From assembly GCA_963931865.1 (NCBI GenBank), contig OZ007506.1, positions 5,742,696-5,806,695 on the forward strand: a DNA stretch of 64,000 nucleotides, given 5' to 3'. Position 1 is the stretch's first letter. Each line of letters opens with the position of its first letter. The position numbers were made by a program, and so were the translations under genes. The stretch is from Axinella damicornis. Taxonomy: Eukaryota; Porifera; Demospongiae; Axinellida; Axinellidae. The notes under the pieces were generated by a model that saw nothing but the letters and a program-made list of their open reading frames with translations, searched no databases and was not told where the DNA came from. Shown here one piece after another: positions 53,914 to 64,000 of this stretch.

Positions 53914-54830
53914 GCCCACAGGAATGAGTGCTTTCCACTACATCCTGGCCGTGACAACTCTCCAGAGCTGAGGACGACCTGGCTGGATGCACTGCACCTC
54001 AAGTACGATATCATCATCATGTTATAAGAGTGGTGTTCCCAAGTGACTAGCGGCCCTAGCCTCAATCCCAGGCTTCTCTCAGTTGTTGAGAGTAGCCTGG
54101 GAACGAGGCTCTTGGGTAGACATCTGTTTCTAATAGCAGTGGAAGTCGGTGCTGTTTAATAATTTATGGTCTACTAACTTGGTTGCTGGGCTGTGTAGGA
54201 GAAGATCTCTCTCCTCCGGATCCTGCATCTTGTCAATTAATGCGTTCAGAATACATGCAATGGTTGCTTGCATCACTAGCTCAGTCCCACAGTTTAAGAT
54301 CCTCCTACTGCTGCTCCCATGATTCAGTGTGTCCGCTGCTCCCTAATTGTGTCTGCTGCTCCCTAATTGTGTCTGCTGCTCCCTGATTGTGTCCGCTGCA
54401 CCCTGATTGTGTCCACTGCTCACTGATTGCGTCCGCTGCTCCCTGATTGCATCCGCTGCTCCCTGATTGCGTCCGCTGCTCCCTGATTGCGTCTGCTGCT
54501 CCCTGATTGCGTCCGCTTCAATGTTGCTCCCGATTGTGTCCACTTCAGCTGCTGCTCCCCAATTGTGTCCACTTGCAGCCCAGCCATTCTGGAATGTTCC
54601 AATCCCTAACCAACATTGTCGAAGATTCTTTGCGAAGTTTGAGGTTTGGAGGTTGTAAAAAGGTCACGTGTCACCAGTCTAGCCTCATCCCCCAAACACC
54701 CCACTTCCATTACACACACGGTTCATATTGTAAATTATAGAGATGGTGTTTGTAAACCTGTTCAAATGTACTTCCCTCCCCTTCTCTCATCAGGAAGCAC
54801 TGTGCGATCGAGGATGGAGGTGGATCATGA
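53914..54830 (+). CDS. candidate terminal exon pair of unknown gene
   Basis: 53914-54002 is open between a CCTGCACAG acceptor and a GTACGA donor (phase 2) and reads CFPLHPGRDNSPELRTTWLD. 54794-54830 follows a very pyrimidine-rich acceptor (CTCCCCTTCTCTCATCAG) and in that phase gives KKHCAIEDGGGS and a stop. Phase agreement and splice-site quality are the only support. No upstream exon was identified and the family is not recognised; the intervening stretch holds a repeat element. Confidence 0.22.
54058..54110. mobile_element. minimal AGCCTC...GAGGCT hairpin
   Basis: A 53-bp element, AGCCTCAATCCCAGGCTTC mirrored by GCCTGGGAACGAGGCT, almost only the two termini. Confidence 0.75.
54305..54725. 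repeat. composite repeat with GCTGCTCCC(G/T)GATTGCGTCC minisatellite, copy 2
   Basis: About a dozen regular 20-bp units (GCTGCTCCCTGATTGCGTCC), then the same tail as copy 1 (GCGAAGTTTGAGGTTTGG, CCCACTTCCATTACACACAC). Confidence 0.85.
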
Positions 54831-55983
54831 ACTGCAGAGCAGTTGACATGAGCTTGAACACTGTCTGACTTCATGTGCAGCCAAAGAAGGGGGCAAGCAG
54901 TTCCACATCTTCATGATGTGAAATTCATTCCTGTGCAGTTCATCTGTATGGGCTTAGAGGTATGTTAGCTATTGGAAGTACTTGTGGAGGATATATGGAA
55001 CCTCATTCCAAGGCCGCGTGGGAGGAGAGAAAGCGGCCTGGTATCCAGTGCTTGCGCATGTGTGAACATTCCCAGGGAATTCGTGCATATTTGTAAACAG
55101 TCGGCAAATACGTATATACGTCCGATTCACGTCCGTATCATTTGAAAGGCAGCAAGTGAGAAAGCACTTTCTGATGCATGTAGGGTATCTGGAAACATGT
55201 GACACAGTCGCGAACCTGCTTCCTAAGTTTGCGTCCGACTGTCTCCACGTCAGGTCAATTGTTTTAGGAAGAGGGGTATGCATAATGTGCTTTGATCTTT
55301 GAACTTAATGAGGTCTCTAAAATCCAATTGACACCTCATCAAAGTTTTAAAGAAACTGAATAATTAGCCATAGTCTAGCCAGTTATTGCAGGCTATTTAG
55401 AGACCTACCTGCTATAATCACCGAGGGCGAAGTAGTTTGTGAGTGTCTTGAATATAATTATGTTCACACCTTTGTGTTTCTTCCACAGGAAACCACGCCT
55501 ACTATTACAGATTGTGAGCGTGCGCGAGGCACAGACACTGCACATGCTATTCCTATAGGAATAACTGTAGTTATGATTACCTTTACGGTAGAAGCGGATA
55601 ATCATGTAGTTACAAGCTAGCTAATGTCCCGTGACTGGATAAAGGTTTTGTGTGGTTGTGGATTAGTGATTTTACAACTTGGCACTGACTGCCTTTTGAC
55701 TAGTTCCCATGGAGGCAACGATCAAATACTAGCAGTGGGAACGGCCTGGAAACGAGGCTATTGATCATCTTCTCTGTCAACACTAAATTATTTGCACAAA
55801 TTTTAACTTGGTTACGAGCTGGTTTCAATATTTTTGAACTAAGGGGCAAAACTATGGATGCTTTGTCTCCTTCTGCTTTGCCACTACTGTTGTATAAGTA
55901 CTACTGCACAATACATTTGCACTACTGTGCAGATGTTGCACCAATGACCATGCATGTCACACTGAAAGGTGCTCTCTTGACCT

Positions 55984-56028
55984 AGCCTCGTTCCCTGCCA
56001 TCCTGGGCGTGGGACTGGGAACGAGGCT
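55984..56028. mobile_element. minimal AGCCTCGTTCCC element
   Basis: 45 bp, AGCCTCGTTCCCTGCC and CTGGGAACGAGGCT; lies about 130 bp upstream of the DNAJB start codon. Confidence 0.75.
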
Positions 56029-56156
56029 ACTCTTGACCTGGACTCGGAAATGTGAAAGCTTATTACGTCAGACAAAATTGTAGATAGCAAGCTCAGCAAA
56101 AATTATGGCTGCAGATAAACGGGAGTCTACGGAGGTCCGTCCTGCTGAGAAGTGGA

Positions 56157-59100
56157 ATGGAGTATGCCAACCGAGACGAAGCTGTTCGTTGTCTCGAATA
56201 CGCCAGAAGCGCGCTTCTGACTGGAGACATCTCGAAGGCCCGCAGGCTTGCTGAGAAGTCCCTTCACCTGTCTCCCACACAAGAGTGTCGAGGTGGGTTT
56301 TAATTAGAGCCACCAGGCGGCCGGCATGATATGAGGTAGTACTGCACTGGACATTTACACACCTTGGTGCCAACAACACCCATTAGTTTGTGTTACTGGC
56401 CCTGTCACGCTGTGGACAGTCCCCAATCCCCCTGCGGACTATCCATGTCAGAATAATCGACCAAATATAGTAGCCATACCTGGTCCTCACTTGCTGCAGA
56501 TGGCCCCACCCTGTAGATCGATGCTCCGTGATGAGCCCCTGGTGGGGTACGTATGGGTGACATCACCCAGCTTGTCTGTACCAAGTCGAGAAGTAACTAA
56601 ACCCTCCCCCGCGAGTGATACTCCAAGCATAGATATTTTAGTTTGAAACGTTTCCATGTTTGACATCTGTGTTCCATGTGATCAGCGTTAGGCTGTTGTT
56701 TGGGTCTGGGAACGAGACTAGAACGACAAAGACCAGCCACTGACGAAGAACATTGTATATCTGTACCTATAGAGGCTACACAGACTAAGAAGGAATGCTT
56801 TTGCAGCATTAAACGTACAATCATTATTACAGCTGTTATCTTCGGTGCATGGATAATACAGTCATGCTACACTACTAGCTTAGACTACTGATGGCAGGTG
56901 CGGACTCTCCATTTGACTACTGATGACAGGTGCGGACTCTCCATTTGCGTCCAAGAGACTTAATAGTTATGTTGAGGTTCCTTGCTTCATAGTTGACTCT
57001 ATTTGTGACCCCGGGGGGACTGCTTACAATGCCATGGATGGTCTGCCGTGGACAGTCTGGGGGGGGGGGGGGGGGGGGGCTGATGCCGATCCACTTGCGA
57101 TTGAGCCTTGCTTTTGTACAGGTATGACAGCCCTTCATCCCAACCATTTAACTGTTCTTTAGAGTTCTTGGACAGTCTTACCACAGCCTCGAGTGTCCCA
57201 GAGGGTAACACCGGTAATGTGCCCAGGAGAAGAGCAGACGACAAGGAGAGGAAGAGTGCAGCAGACACGACACATGCAGAGGATTACACGAGTGAGCAAG
57301 AGGAGGCAGTGAAGAGGTATCGTGGCAATTTGAACAGTCTTACATGGCAACCACATACGTAGCTATTTAGAGGACATGCATACATGGAGTTTTGAATGGA
57401 TACTAATCCAGAGGTGCCCATACATTGCCTCGTTCCAATTGCCTTCCAACCCCCCCAGTATTTGATCGCTTGCAGTATGCAAAACAGCTGGGGAAGGCCT
57501 AGGCTATCACATGAGTGATGTGTACGTCCACTAAGTGGACAGAAGGGGGAGTGGCATGACTGTAAGAATGCATTTGCCATTTGGCTCACATCCACATCCT
57601 GAACAATGAGTGGTATTTTATGGCACATGTGCCTATAACTCCACAGGAAGGCAATATGTGCCTATAAGCGTGATGCGCCTAATGAATTTATGTTGCCAAT
57701 ATCTATGCAAACTCTCCAATCTATAGCCCTTGGAACAGCCATACCAGTGAGACATTCCAGCCACTCACGCTCAGAAGCAGCAACACACTGTTACATGATC
57801 GCCAAGTGCGGCCACTGATTGGCGCTGTCACGCTGTACTTGGGCCTTGGCTGCCTGCCTGACATCCCTCCGAAGGATCTTGAAGCCTTTTCTTGAAGTTT
57901 ACATTCAAGGGCTAGGCAAAATGATTAACTCGTACTGGAGGCTTTGTGGAGTGTTGGCAAGGCAGCATAAAATACTGCTCATTGTTGATTGTTCAGGACG
58001 CGGGGCATGGGCAAAATGCATTCTTGCATTCGTGCCACTCCCCCTCTGTCCACCTAGGTAGTGGACATTGACATCACCCATGCGATAAATATCTCAATCC
58101 TTCCCTAACCATTATTGCATACTGCAAGCGATCAAATAGTGGCGGTGGGAATGGCCTGGGAACAAGACTAGTCCGTACAGTCAATTTCAGTTCTGTACTA
58201 GTCTCGGTACCAGACCCTCAGGGTCTGGTACCGAGACTAGTTCTGTACAAGCGTAACCTATGATGAGGTACACCAATTGGATATTCCAGCATTTCTATTT
58301 CTCACCCAGGATTCTGGGGCACCGGGACTACTATGATATTTTGGGAGTACAACGTGATGTAGACGAGGCTGGGCTGAAGCGCCAGTACCGTAAGCTAGCA
58401 CTGCAGTTTCACCCGGACAAAAACAGAGCTCCCAAAGCAGACGAGGCTTTTAAAGGTATGAACATGTTGAAGACATTACTATGTGCGCAGCTGGAGTGAT
58501 GTGCACCTCTCCCTCACTCTTTCCCCCTCCATAGCCATCAGCAACGCGTACGTCATTCTAAGTGACCCTGAAAAGCGGAGCCAGTATGACCAGTTTGGCG
58601 AAGATGGACTCCGCCGGAGAGCATCCCGATACAGCCAAGGCTTTGAGACTAACTTTGATCCTGATGAACTGTTCCGCTCGTTCTTTGGAGACAACTTCAT
58701 GTTTGGAGGAAATAGTCGTAAGCCAAATTTGCCTTATGGTACAGCTCATGGTTGCTTGCCTCATGCCAGATCTAACAGAGTATGTGAATGGTTCCAATCT
58801 CATACAATGTACATTGTCCTGTTCGTATACCCTCTAGCCTTTGTCTACACCTACCACAGCCCTCGCTCACAGCAACACTATGTGTTCCGTAACTTCCGTC
58901 AGCATCACAGGGCCCACCACCATGGTGCAGAGGAGGTGTGTGTGTATACATGCAGTGTTGCCACCAGTATACATGTAGATGGCAGAATGCTGAACGTTAA
59001 CTCTGAATTACAAAAAGGTTGTGAGCAGATGTTTTAATTTTATCTGTACCATTTGCATCCTTCCCTTACTAAATCAATGTGGTGCTGTTGTTTGCCCCCC

Positions 59101-60462
59101 CCCCCTGCACTGCAGCCCTCCAGGGCGTGGCTCTCCCTTTGTCAAATGCTACCCATCATGTTACTGCTGTTTGTCTCCCTCTTCTCTAATGTGTTGTTCT
59201 CCGCCTTGTCCCCCGCTCCTCCTTTTGCTCTGCGTAGTACAAGGTACAGCTCGCTTGCATCAGGTCCTCAGACAGAATTGTTGTGAACTATGAGCAGCTA
59301 GCCTCGTATCTTCCCCTCCTCCTGTCTATCTAATGGCACTGCATGTGGCAAGATCTCCCAGACCTTCCCCTGCCATATTTGCATAGTGCAAATACATGTA
59401 CAGGCAGCGGGAATGGCCTGGGAATGAGGCTAAATTTATTTGCATTTGTCTCTTCCAGTCCATATACAATAAAGCGGGTCACTGAAGAGCATCACATCCC
59501 CTACTTTGTGCAGGTTAGTCTTTGAGTAGTGTATGACTCAGGTCACTTTAGGGTGACTGACTTCTTCATGTACTTGACATAATAATAATTATCATGAACT
59601 TGCGACTCTTCTTGTAGGAGTCGTTTAGTGCGGAGTACCCCACCCCACAGTTGGTGGCTGCTGTGGAGAGGGTGGTGAGGGAAGAATATGAGTGGGATCG
59701 TGAGGTTCAGTGTAAGAGAGACCGATGGAGATTATCAATGGCTGGAAAGAAGTCAACAGGTGGGCCTGCATGGGGTCTGCATATTGAACCACCCACTAGA
59801 ATTAATGTCCTTGGTACTAGGGTATGTATATGCACAGAGTTCGCCTTGCACACATGAGCATAATTAGTAGGCGTGGCCTCCTGTAGTACGCCGGCTGTTC
59901 ACTTAGTCAGAAAGTGTATGACCAAGTATGAAGTTGGAGCGAAGTAGTACTCTCTCTGTGTAGGCTGAGGTCTCAGCTAGCATTTGCACTCCTGCATGTT
60001 TCCTCATTCTTGCAAGACGCTAACTGCGCCACACTGGTCCCTCCAACTCGTACAACTCCTGTGCAGTGTCCATTGCTAATCATGCATACATGTATGGACC
60101 AGGACGTACAATTGCATGTGTTAGGTAATTGCATGAGCGTGACTAACTATTGGCACATGATAATAATACTTGCTCGCACTCACTCTTAAGGTGCTCGGCA
60201 ATTAGTCTCATTTCCAGGCCATCCCACCTATTGATCTCTTACAGGATCTAGGACAGGAGGGTAATTTATTTTGATCGCTTGCAGGTTGGCTAACCTTCCT
60301 GCAAGAGACCAGTTGGAGCAGCTGTAGTTGATTACAGTGGAGGAGCCAACCATGCAATTACAGAAGATCATTTCTTTTTCTGTATACTGTACAGGAGTAG
60401 ACTCGCCCAAGTCCTGCAAGGATTTACAGAAACTGCAGAAGAAACTGCAGAAGAGTAGGTAG
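56157..60462 (+). CDS. DNAJB14: DNAJB12/DNAJB14-type ER-membrane J-domain co-chaperone
   Basis: Hsp70 co-chaperone of the ER membrane with a cytosolic J domain, acting in ER-associated degradation and membrane-protein quality control. Nine phase-consistent exons: 56157-56292, 57163-57316, 58310-58455, 58535-58717, 58838-58935, 59116-59243, 59459-59513, 59618-59759, 60395-60462; 369 residues, against about 375-409 in human. The N-terminus ([20 protein letters not shown]) is the family's TPR-like helical start. The J domain begins [10 protein letters not shown] with HPD at 131-133. One hydrophobic helix at about 249-270 ([21 protein letters not shown]) is the single membrane anchor. The C-terminal domain (DUF1977) starts at [16 protein letters not shown] and ends in a Lys-rich coil ([15 protein letters not shown]). 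I cannot separate DNAJB12 from DNAJB14, which split within vertebrates. A poly(A) signal AATAAA follows at 60709-60714. Confidence 0.93.
58197..58241. repeat. perfect 22-bp-arm palindrome
   Basis: ACTAGTCTCGGTACCAGACC (plus CT) around a single C spacer to an exact complement. Located in the DNAJB intron 69 bp before exon 58310. Half-site relatives (CAGAACCAGACCCTCA) occur at about 52793. Confidence 0.95.
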
Positions 60463-60708
60463 TGTCATGTGTGGCCAATATCAACTGGACAGGTTGCGTA
60501 CCATCATGTCACCTCAGTGACTAGAATTACACACTATGATACTGTTCTATTGATGTTAATTGTGGGGTCAGTTGGTTGGTGCTTGGATCATGTCCATAAT
60601 TATTGTTATTTCTTATACAGTAAAATTCATTCTTCCTGTACGTTCCCTTTTCACAATTATAATAATTACATTATTTATGATAAGATGTTGTGTTCTTGTT
60701 CTGCTATC

Positions 60709-60714
60709 AATAAA
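60709..60714 (+). terminator. poly(A) signal of the DNAJB12/14 gene
   Basis: AATAAA 246 bp after the DNAJB stop. The opposite-strand signal of SPMAP2 is only 35 bp away, so the two transcripts probably end tail to tail with little or no overlap. Confidence 0.6.
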
Positions 60715-60748
60715 TAAGTACAGTATATGGTTGCATTCACAGTAATAA

Positions 60749-60754
60749 TTTATT
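60749..60754 (-). terminator. poly(A) signal of the SPMAP2 gene
   Basis: TTTATT on the plus strand (AATAAA on the minus) about 70 bp past the SPMAP2 stop. Confidence 0.55.
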
Positions 60755-60823
60755 ATATAGCAGTATCTACAGATGGAAACTCGTGCCAATTTTTGCAGTG
60801 TAATACAACAAGGTCAGCAGATC

Positions 60824-62403
60824 CTATGATTTTTTGGTTCTACACTTCCTGGGCAGGGGAGTTGCCAGTTCTGAGATCCTTGGTGAGGCCTGTGACGAAA
60901 GTGCAGCCCGAGAGACCACCCATGCATGTGGGTTGTAGTCCTCAAGCTCCCCATTCCGGGGTTTCAACTGGGCTAGCTTCTGTACCTGCTCCGAGGCCAC
61001 GTGGGTGAGTGCTGCCCTGCTCACTGGCCACTGCACTTGGCGGCATGGCTGGTGGAGAGAGTGGGCATGCTTTGGTTCTGCCAGGGTACGCAGATGGGAG
61101 GAGGCTTCAGCTACTTTGGCAGCGTGACTGATATCAGAGTGCCACTCCCCCCAGTCCCATTCACTGTTGATCTTGATGGGCAGAGGTGGATATGTCTTGT
61201 GCCTTGCCAGCCGGCGGAGGTGCTCTGTGGGTCGCACACGGAGGGTGTTCTGAGGAATGACTGTCATCACCTGCAATGGAAGCAAATAAGTAATACACAC
61301 CACCTATGGCCAGTGTGTAAGTTGGACTTATTGTGCTAATCTGGCCTAGAAACAAGGCAAGTGCTAGAAAGCAACGCTCAGGAAATGGTTTCAAATGTGT
61401 CTGCCATTGTCCAAGTGGGTTATATTGACCTCAACAAGAGCACATCACATAATCACCCTCTCTTACTCCTCACCCAAGAATGTGCTGGCACACACAGTTA
61501 CAGATCTCACCTCTCTGCAAGGTTGGTAGTTGGGATGAAGCTGCTTTGGCTGTGCCAGTTGCAACATGTGGGGGGAGGCAGTGGCTGACTTCGCAGGTGC
61601 AGACACCTTCCAGATGGGGGAAGGGCGATCTCCCTGGTACTGAGGATGGAGTTTCTTGCTGTACACCAGCTGGGCCTGTCGGGGAGTCAGCACTGCAACA
61701 GAGTAATAGGCATCATGATGCAGCTTCTCCACATACAAGTCGCATAGCCTCGATCGTTCCCCAACCAGCTTTTATGTTTTGCTTGGGAGAGCCTATACGT
61801 GCTTACCAATTGAGGTAGTTTTTGTGTAGTCTTTCACAGGAATGTCATTCTCCCAGTATATTGAGCGCCTATATGGTATGATTGTGAAAGATATTATTAA
61901 TCAATCTTCAAACACTACAGTTGTACAGTTATCATACCTGTCCTCAAGAAAACCGGCTGGGAGAGACTTGGGGGTAGCCAGGTTGTCCACATGGGTGCAG
62001 GGAAGCTGTGACAGGTTACCTAAACAATTAAAGAACACCTAATTTGGTCTTCCCAACCAGGGCATAAACTTTATCAACACAGATCCATGTGGATTGGGTG
62101 AAGGTTCCTGCTACCATAGATAATAGAAATGCTGTTACTTCCCTGTGTGACCAAAAGTGTAGCTTCATCTAACTTTAAAACCATACTGCCGCAGTCATGG
62201 GCCTTCATGTGCAACTGACTTGGAAGAAGACAGCCCATTACCTTATTGCAGTCTACTGACAGTGAAAACTACAGCCTGAAATTCTATGTTGACCATGTCA
62301 TCATGAGCCAACAGCAGCTCAATATACGCGATCGAGACTATTCAGAACCCTCATGCACGGATATACGCATGGCCATTGCACAAAGATATTACTCACCTGC
62401 CAT
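60824..62403 (-). CDS. SPMAP2: SPMAP2/THEG-family sperm microtubule-associated protein
   Basis: Five exons on the minus strand: 62397-62403 (ATG plus four bases), 61938-62019, 61807-61868, 61511-61692, 60824-61270; 259 residues, phases 1, 2, 1, 0. The protein is a series of THEG repeats, each roughly a short helix ending in LA-x-PK: HVDNLATPK, SPHMLQLAQPK, TEHLRRLARHK, SSHLRTLAEPK, SEQVQKLAQLK, SPRISELATP, with intervening Trp/Tyr-containing turns (SIYWENDIP, PIWKVSAPAKSATA, WPVSRAALTHVA, WVVSRAALSSQA). Mammalian THEG/SPMAP2 proteins are expressed in spermatids and bind the flagellar microtubule doublets. The ATG exon is chosen because its phase-1 donor GTGAGT fits the next exon and it starts 115 bp from METTL1. 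A minus-strand AATAAA (TTTATT at 60749-60754) lies about 70 bp past the stop. Orthology to SPMAP2 versus SPMAP2L is not resolved. Confidence 0.88.
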
Positions 62404-62518
62404 GGCGATCCTCCTGCGTTAGCCAGTTTCCATGGAAACTTACGTCGCCACACCTACTTCCGCAAAAGTGGGTGTGGCCACACGTGTACGCATATCGCAT
62501 CCCTCCAACACAGCCAAC
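62404..62518. promoter_or_regulatory. divergent promoter between SPMAP2 (minus) and METTL1 (plus)
   Basis: Only 115 bp separates the two start codons. It contains an RFX X-box (62426-62439), an ETS-type ACTTCCG (62456-62462, GABP-like on the minus strand) and a CACGTG E-box (62481-62486). ETS sites are common in bidirectional promoters of housekeeping genes; that suits METTL1, while the X-box suits SPMAP2. No TATA box is seen. Transcription starts are not known. Confidence 0.7.
62426..62439. promoter_or_regulatory. RFX X-box next to SPMAP2 start
   Basis: GTTTCCATGGAAAC is a perfect palindrome and matches the X-box consensus RYYNYYWWRRNRAC at every position; it differs from the classic GTTGCCATGGCAAC by one base in each half. 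RFX factors drive ciliary and flagellar genes, and X-boxes lie close to the start in such genes. Here it is 22 bp upstream of the SPMAP2 ATG. Confidence 0.7.
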
Positions 62519-63238
62519 ATGGATCCTCCACAGAAGCGCTACTACAGGCAAAGAGCGCATTCGAATCCACTCGCGGACCATACATTCGAGTACCCTACCA
62601 GCCCGGAACAAATGGACTGGGGGTCCTTGTATCCTGACTGGACGAAGCAGCAGCAGGAGGTTCGCTTTCTGGACGTAGGGTGTGGGTATGGCGGCTTGCT
62701 GGTAGAGCTCTCCCCAAAGTACCCAGATGTAGCGATGTTGGGCCTGGAGATCCGCGTGAAGGTCTCCGACTACGTGCAGGATCGCATCAGGGCTCTGCAG
62801 CACAATCATCCTGGCCAGTACCGCAACGTGGCTGTCACCAGAACTAACGCGATGAAATACCTGCCAAACTATTTCCGCAAAGGACAGTTATCCAAACTCT
62901 TCTTCCTCTTCCCGGACCCCCACTTCAAGAAAACAAAGCACAAATGGCGGATCATTAACCCTTCGTTATTGGCTGAATACGCCTACATCCTGCAGGAAGG
63001 GGGGTTGGTGTACACTGCAACAGATGTGGAGGACCTGCATCAGTGGATGGTGGACCATTTTGCCTCCCACCCCCTGTTTGAACCACTGACTGCTGATCTC
63101 AAGGCAGAGGATTCCATCCTCCCCCTGTTGCCACATTGCACAGAGGAGGGGAGGAAGGTTGCAAGAGCAGCAGGTCAGGTCTACACCTCCTGCTTCAAGC
63201 GAGTAAAAGACCCACACCAGCAAGACCAAACAATTTAA
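62519..63238 (+). CDS. METTL1: METTL1, tRNA (guanine-N7-)-methyltransferase catalytic subunit
   Basis: Methylates G46 in the variable loop of a subset of tRNAs with S-adenosylmethionine, as a heterodimer with WDR4. Single exon, 239 residues. The N-terminus [15 protein letters not shown] is nearly the same as in human METTL1 and keeps the RxRxxS site (Arg10, Arg12, Ser15) matching the kinase-regulated Ser27 of the human protein. The SAM-binding loop is LDVGCGYGG (51-59), followed by [12 protein letters not shown] (75-86), which includes the acidic residue that binds the ribose. The catalytic/tRNA segment is [17 protein letters not shown] (128-144), and [13 protein letters not shown] is the late strand-helix. 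Start choice: the ATG at 62519 gives the family N-terminus; an upstream in-frame ATG at 62432 would add 29 residues with no family match and overlaps the X-box. The lack of introns contrasts with its neighbours but is unremarkable for a short gene. Confidence 0.97.
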   Translation: MDPPQKRYYRQRAHSNPLADHTFEYPTSPEQMDWGSLYPDWTKQQQEVRFLDVGCGYGGLLVELSPKYPDVAMLGLEIRVKVSDYVQDRIRALQHNHPGQYRNVAVTRTNAMKYLPNYFRKGQLSKLFFLFPDPHFKKTKHKWRIINPSLLAEYAYILQEGGLVYTATDVEDLHQWMVDHFASHPLFEPLTADLKAEDSILPLLPHCTEEGRKVARAAGQVYTSCFKRVKDPHQQDQTI

Positions 63239-63279
63239 TAGCACAATTCATTTTCTTTACATCTGATGATATATCTCGT

Positions 63280-63383
63280 AAGCCAGACCAACAGACACAA
63301 CCATGTAGCCATGATTGCTACTTGGATAAAGATGGTCAGTAGCTACTGAAAGTGATGTGTGCTCATGTGGGTTGGTCTGGCTT
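63280..63383. mobile_element. small inverted-repeat element between convergent genes
   Basis: AAGCCAGACCAAC (63280-63292) and GTTGGTCTGGCTT (63371-63383) bound 104 bp lying 41 bp after the METTL1 stop and 20 bp before the opposite-strand stop at 63403. Confidence 0.7.
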
Positions 63384-63402
63384 GCAAGACTAGGTGTCTT
63401 CT

Positions 63403-63551
63403 TTAGCAACGAAGTTCTCCCAGTCTCTGCTGCAAGGTGGGTGAAGGGGGTGCAGTGTACTGATCAGATGGGGCACCGTCAGCACAGAGAAGGAGGGGCC
63501 TGGCTTGTATGAGGAGGCACACGGGGATCTCACTGCCACTGCGATGGAGTG
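63403..63551 (-). CDS. 3' terminal exon of an unrecognised gene (partial)
   Basis: A minus-strand exon opening after a CCCTGCAG acceptor (entered in phase 1) and reading open for 49 codons to a TAA at 63403-63405. The residues look like real protein: LHRSGSEIPVCLLIQARPLL, then CADGAPSDQYTAPPSPTLQQ, ending RLGELRC. I do not recognise the family. Upstream exons would lie beyond 63551 or outside the window; I could not place one with confidence in 63552-64000. It is convergent with METTL1, with a short inverted-repeat element between the two stops. A second frame is also open, so the exon call is moderate. Confidence 0.45.
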
Positions 63552-64000
63552 CTGCAGGGATATAATTATGGTCGTCATGTATAGTACACTTGAAAGTAGG
63601 TCACAGTTACATGGAATGACTAAATTAATAATGTAGTACTTTGATGTGAACACTAACTGAAATCTCTCGGTAACTAATGTGGTGTCAATCAGGAGTGCAT
63701 GAGCCGCCGAAAGCGGCAAAGGAGCATCGAACTAGTATGGACATGTTATGCACCCTCATGCTTTACAGTCATACCTTATATGGACATATGGAAGACCTTT
63801 GCAGTACCGCACAAATGCCAATTTGTCTTTTACGTAATGGCCTCTTGCCGTAAAAAAGTTTGGGATGCATGGATACCTACCTACTACCGGTACTTCCGCT
63901 AGGGCGGGCATGCTGAATTTGATACTCCTTCGGTGGCTCATGCACTTCTATGTCAACACATATGGGCATCAAACCTCATCAAGCATACTCTCTTCAAATA

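Noticed and set aside
62393..62809. 138-codon minus-strand frame over METTL1
   Set aside because: Antisense shadow of the METTL1 coding sequence; SPMAP2 uses only its last few codons region in another frame.

Overview
The window is eukaryotic and almost certainly animal nuclear DNA. Genes are split by GT-AG introns, intergenic and intronic DNA is full of short inverted-repeat elements, and there is a (CA)n microsatellite of about 300 bp. The gene set (PCM1, a LRRK-type Roco protein, DNAJB12/14, SPMAP2/THEG, METTL1) is that of a flagellated metazoan. I infer a sponge, probably a demosponge, from divergence, mixed tiny and large exons and the repeat style; the sequence alone does not prove this. 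Comparisons with human proteins are from memory.

Layout. (1) 113-30989, minus strand: a PCM1 (pericentriolar material 1) orthologue of about 41 small exons, reconstructed here from splice sites and phase continuity, about 1,800 codons. Its introns hold most of the repeats. (2) 31.4-36.9 kb: a repeat-rich gap between the divergent PCM1 and Roco genes, with one weak candidate exon pair. (3) 36879-48907, plus strand: a LRRK-like Roco gene of four coding exons, one of them 5.3 kb. Domains are ankyrin, LRR, Roc, COR, kinase, WD40-like propeller and a Tyr/Pro-rich tail. The Roc P-loop and the kinase catalytic Asp and DFG Asp are all replaced, so both enzymes look dead while the tail carries SH2- and SH3-type docking motifs. 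(4) 48.9-56.1 kb: minisatellites, inverted-repeat elements and one weak candidate exon pair. (5) 56157-60462, plus: a nine-exon DNAJB12/14-type ER co-chaperone. (6) 60824-62403, minus: a five-exon SPMAP2/THEG-family sperm axoneme protein, convergent with DNAJB and head-to-head with METTL1. (7) 62519-63238, plus: single-exon METTL1, the tRNA m7G46 methyltransferase. (8) 63403-63551, minus: the last exon of an unrecognised gene.

The most interesting points are the doubly degenerate Roco protein with a docking tail; an RFX X-box in the 115-bp SPMAP2/METTL1 divergent promoter and three more X-box-like sites in an inverted-repeat element inside the Roco intron; a Mutator-like element with exact 9-bp target duplications carrying a possible helicase fragment; and several short copies of exon sequence in or near introns. 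PCM1 and SPMAP2 both serve centrioles and cilia, but no operon-like logic should be assumed in such a genome.
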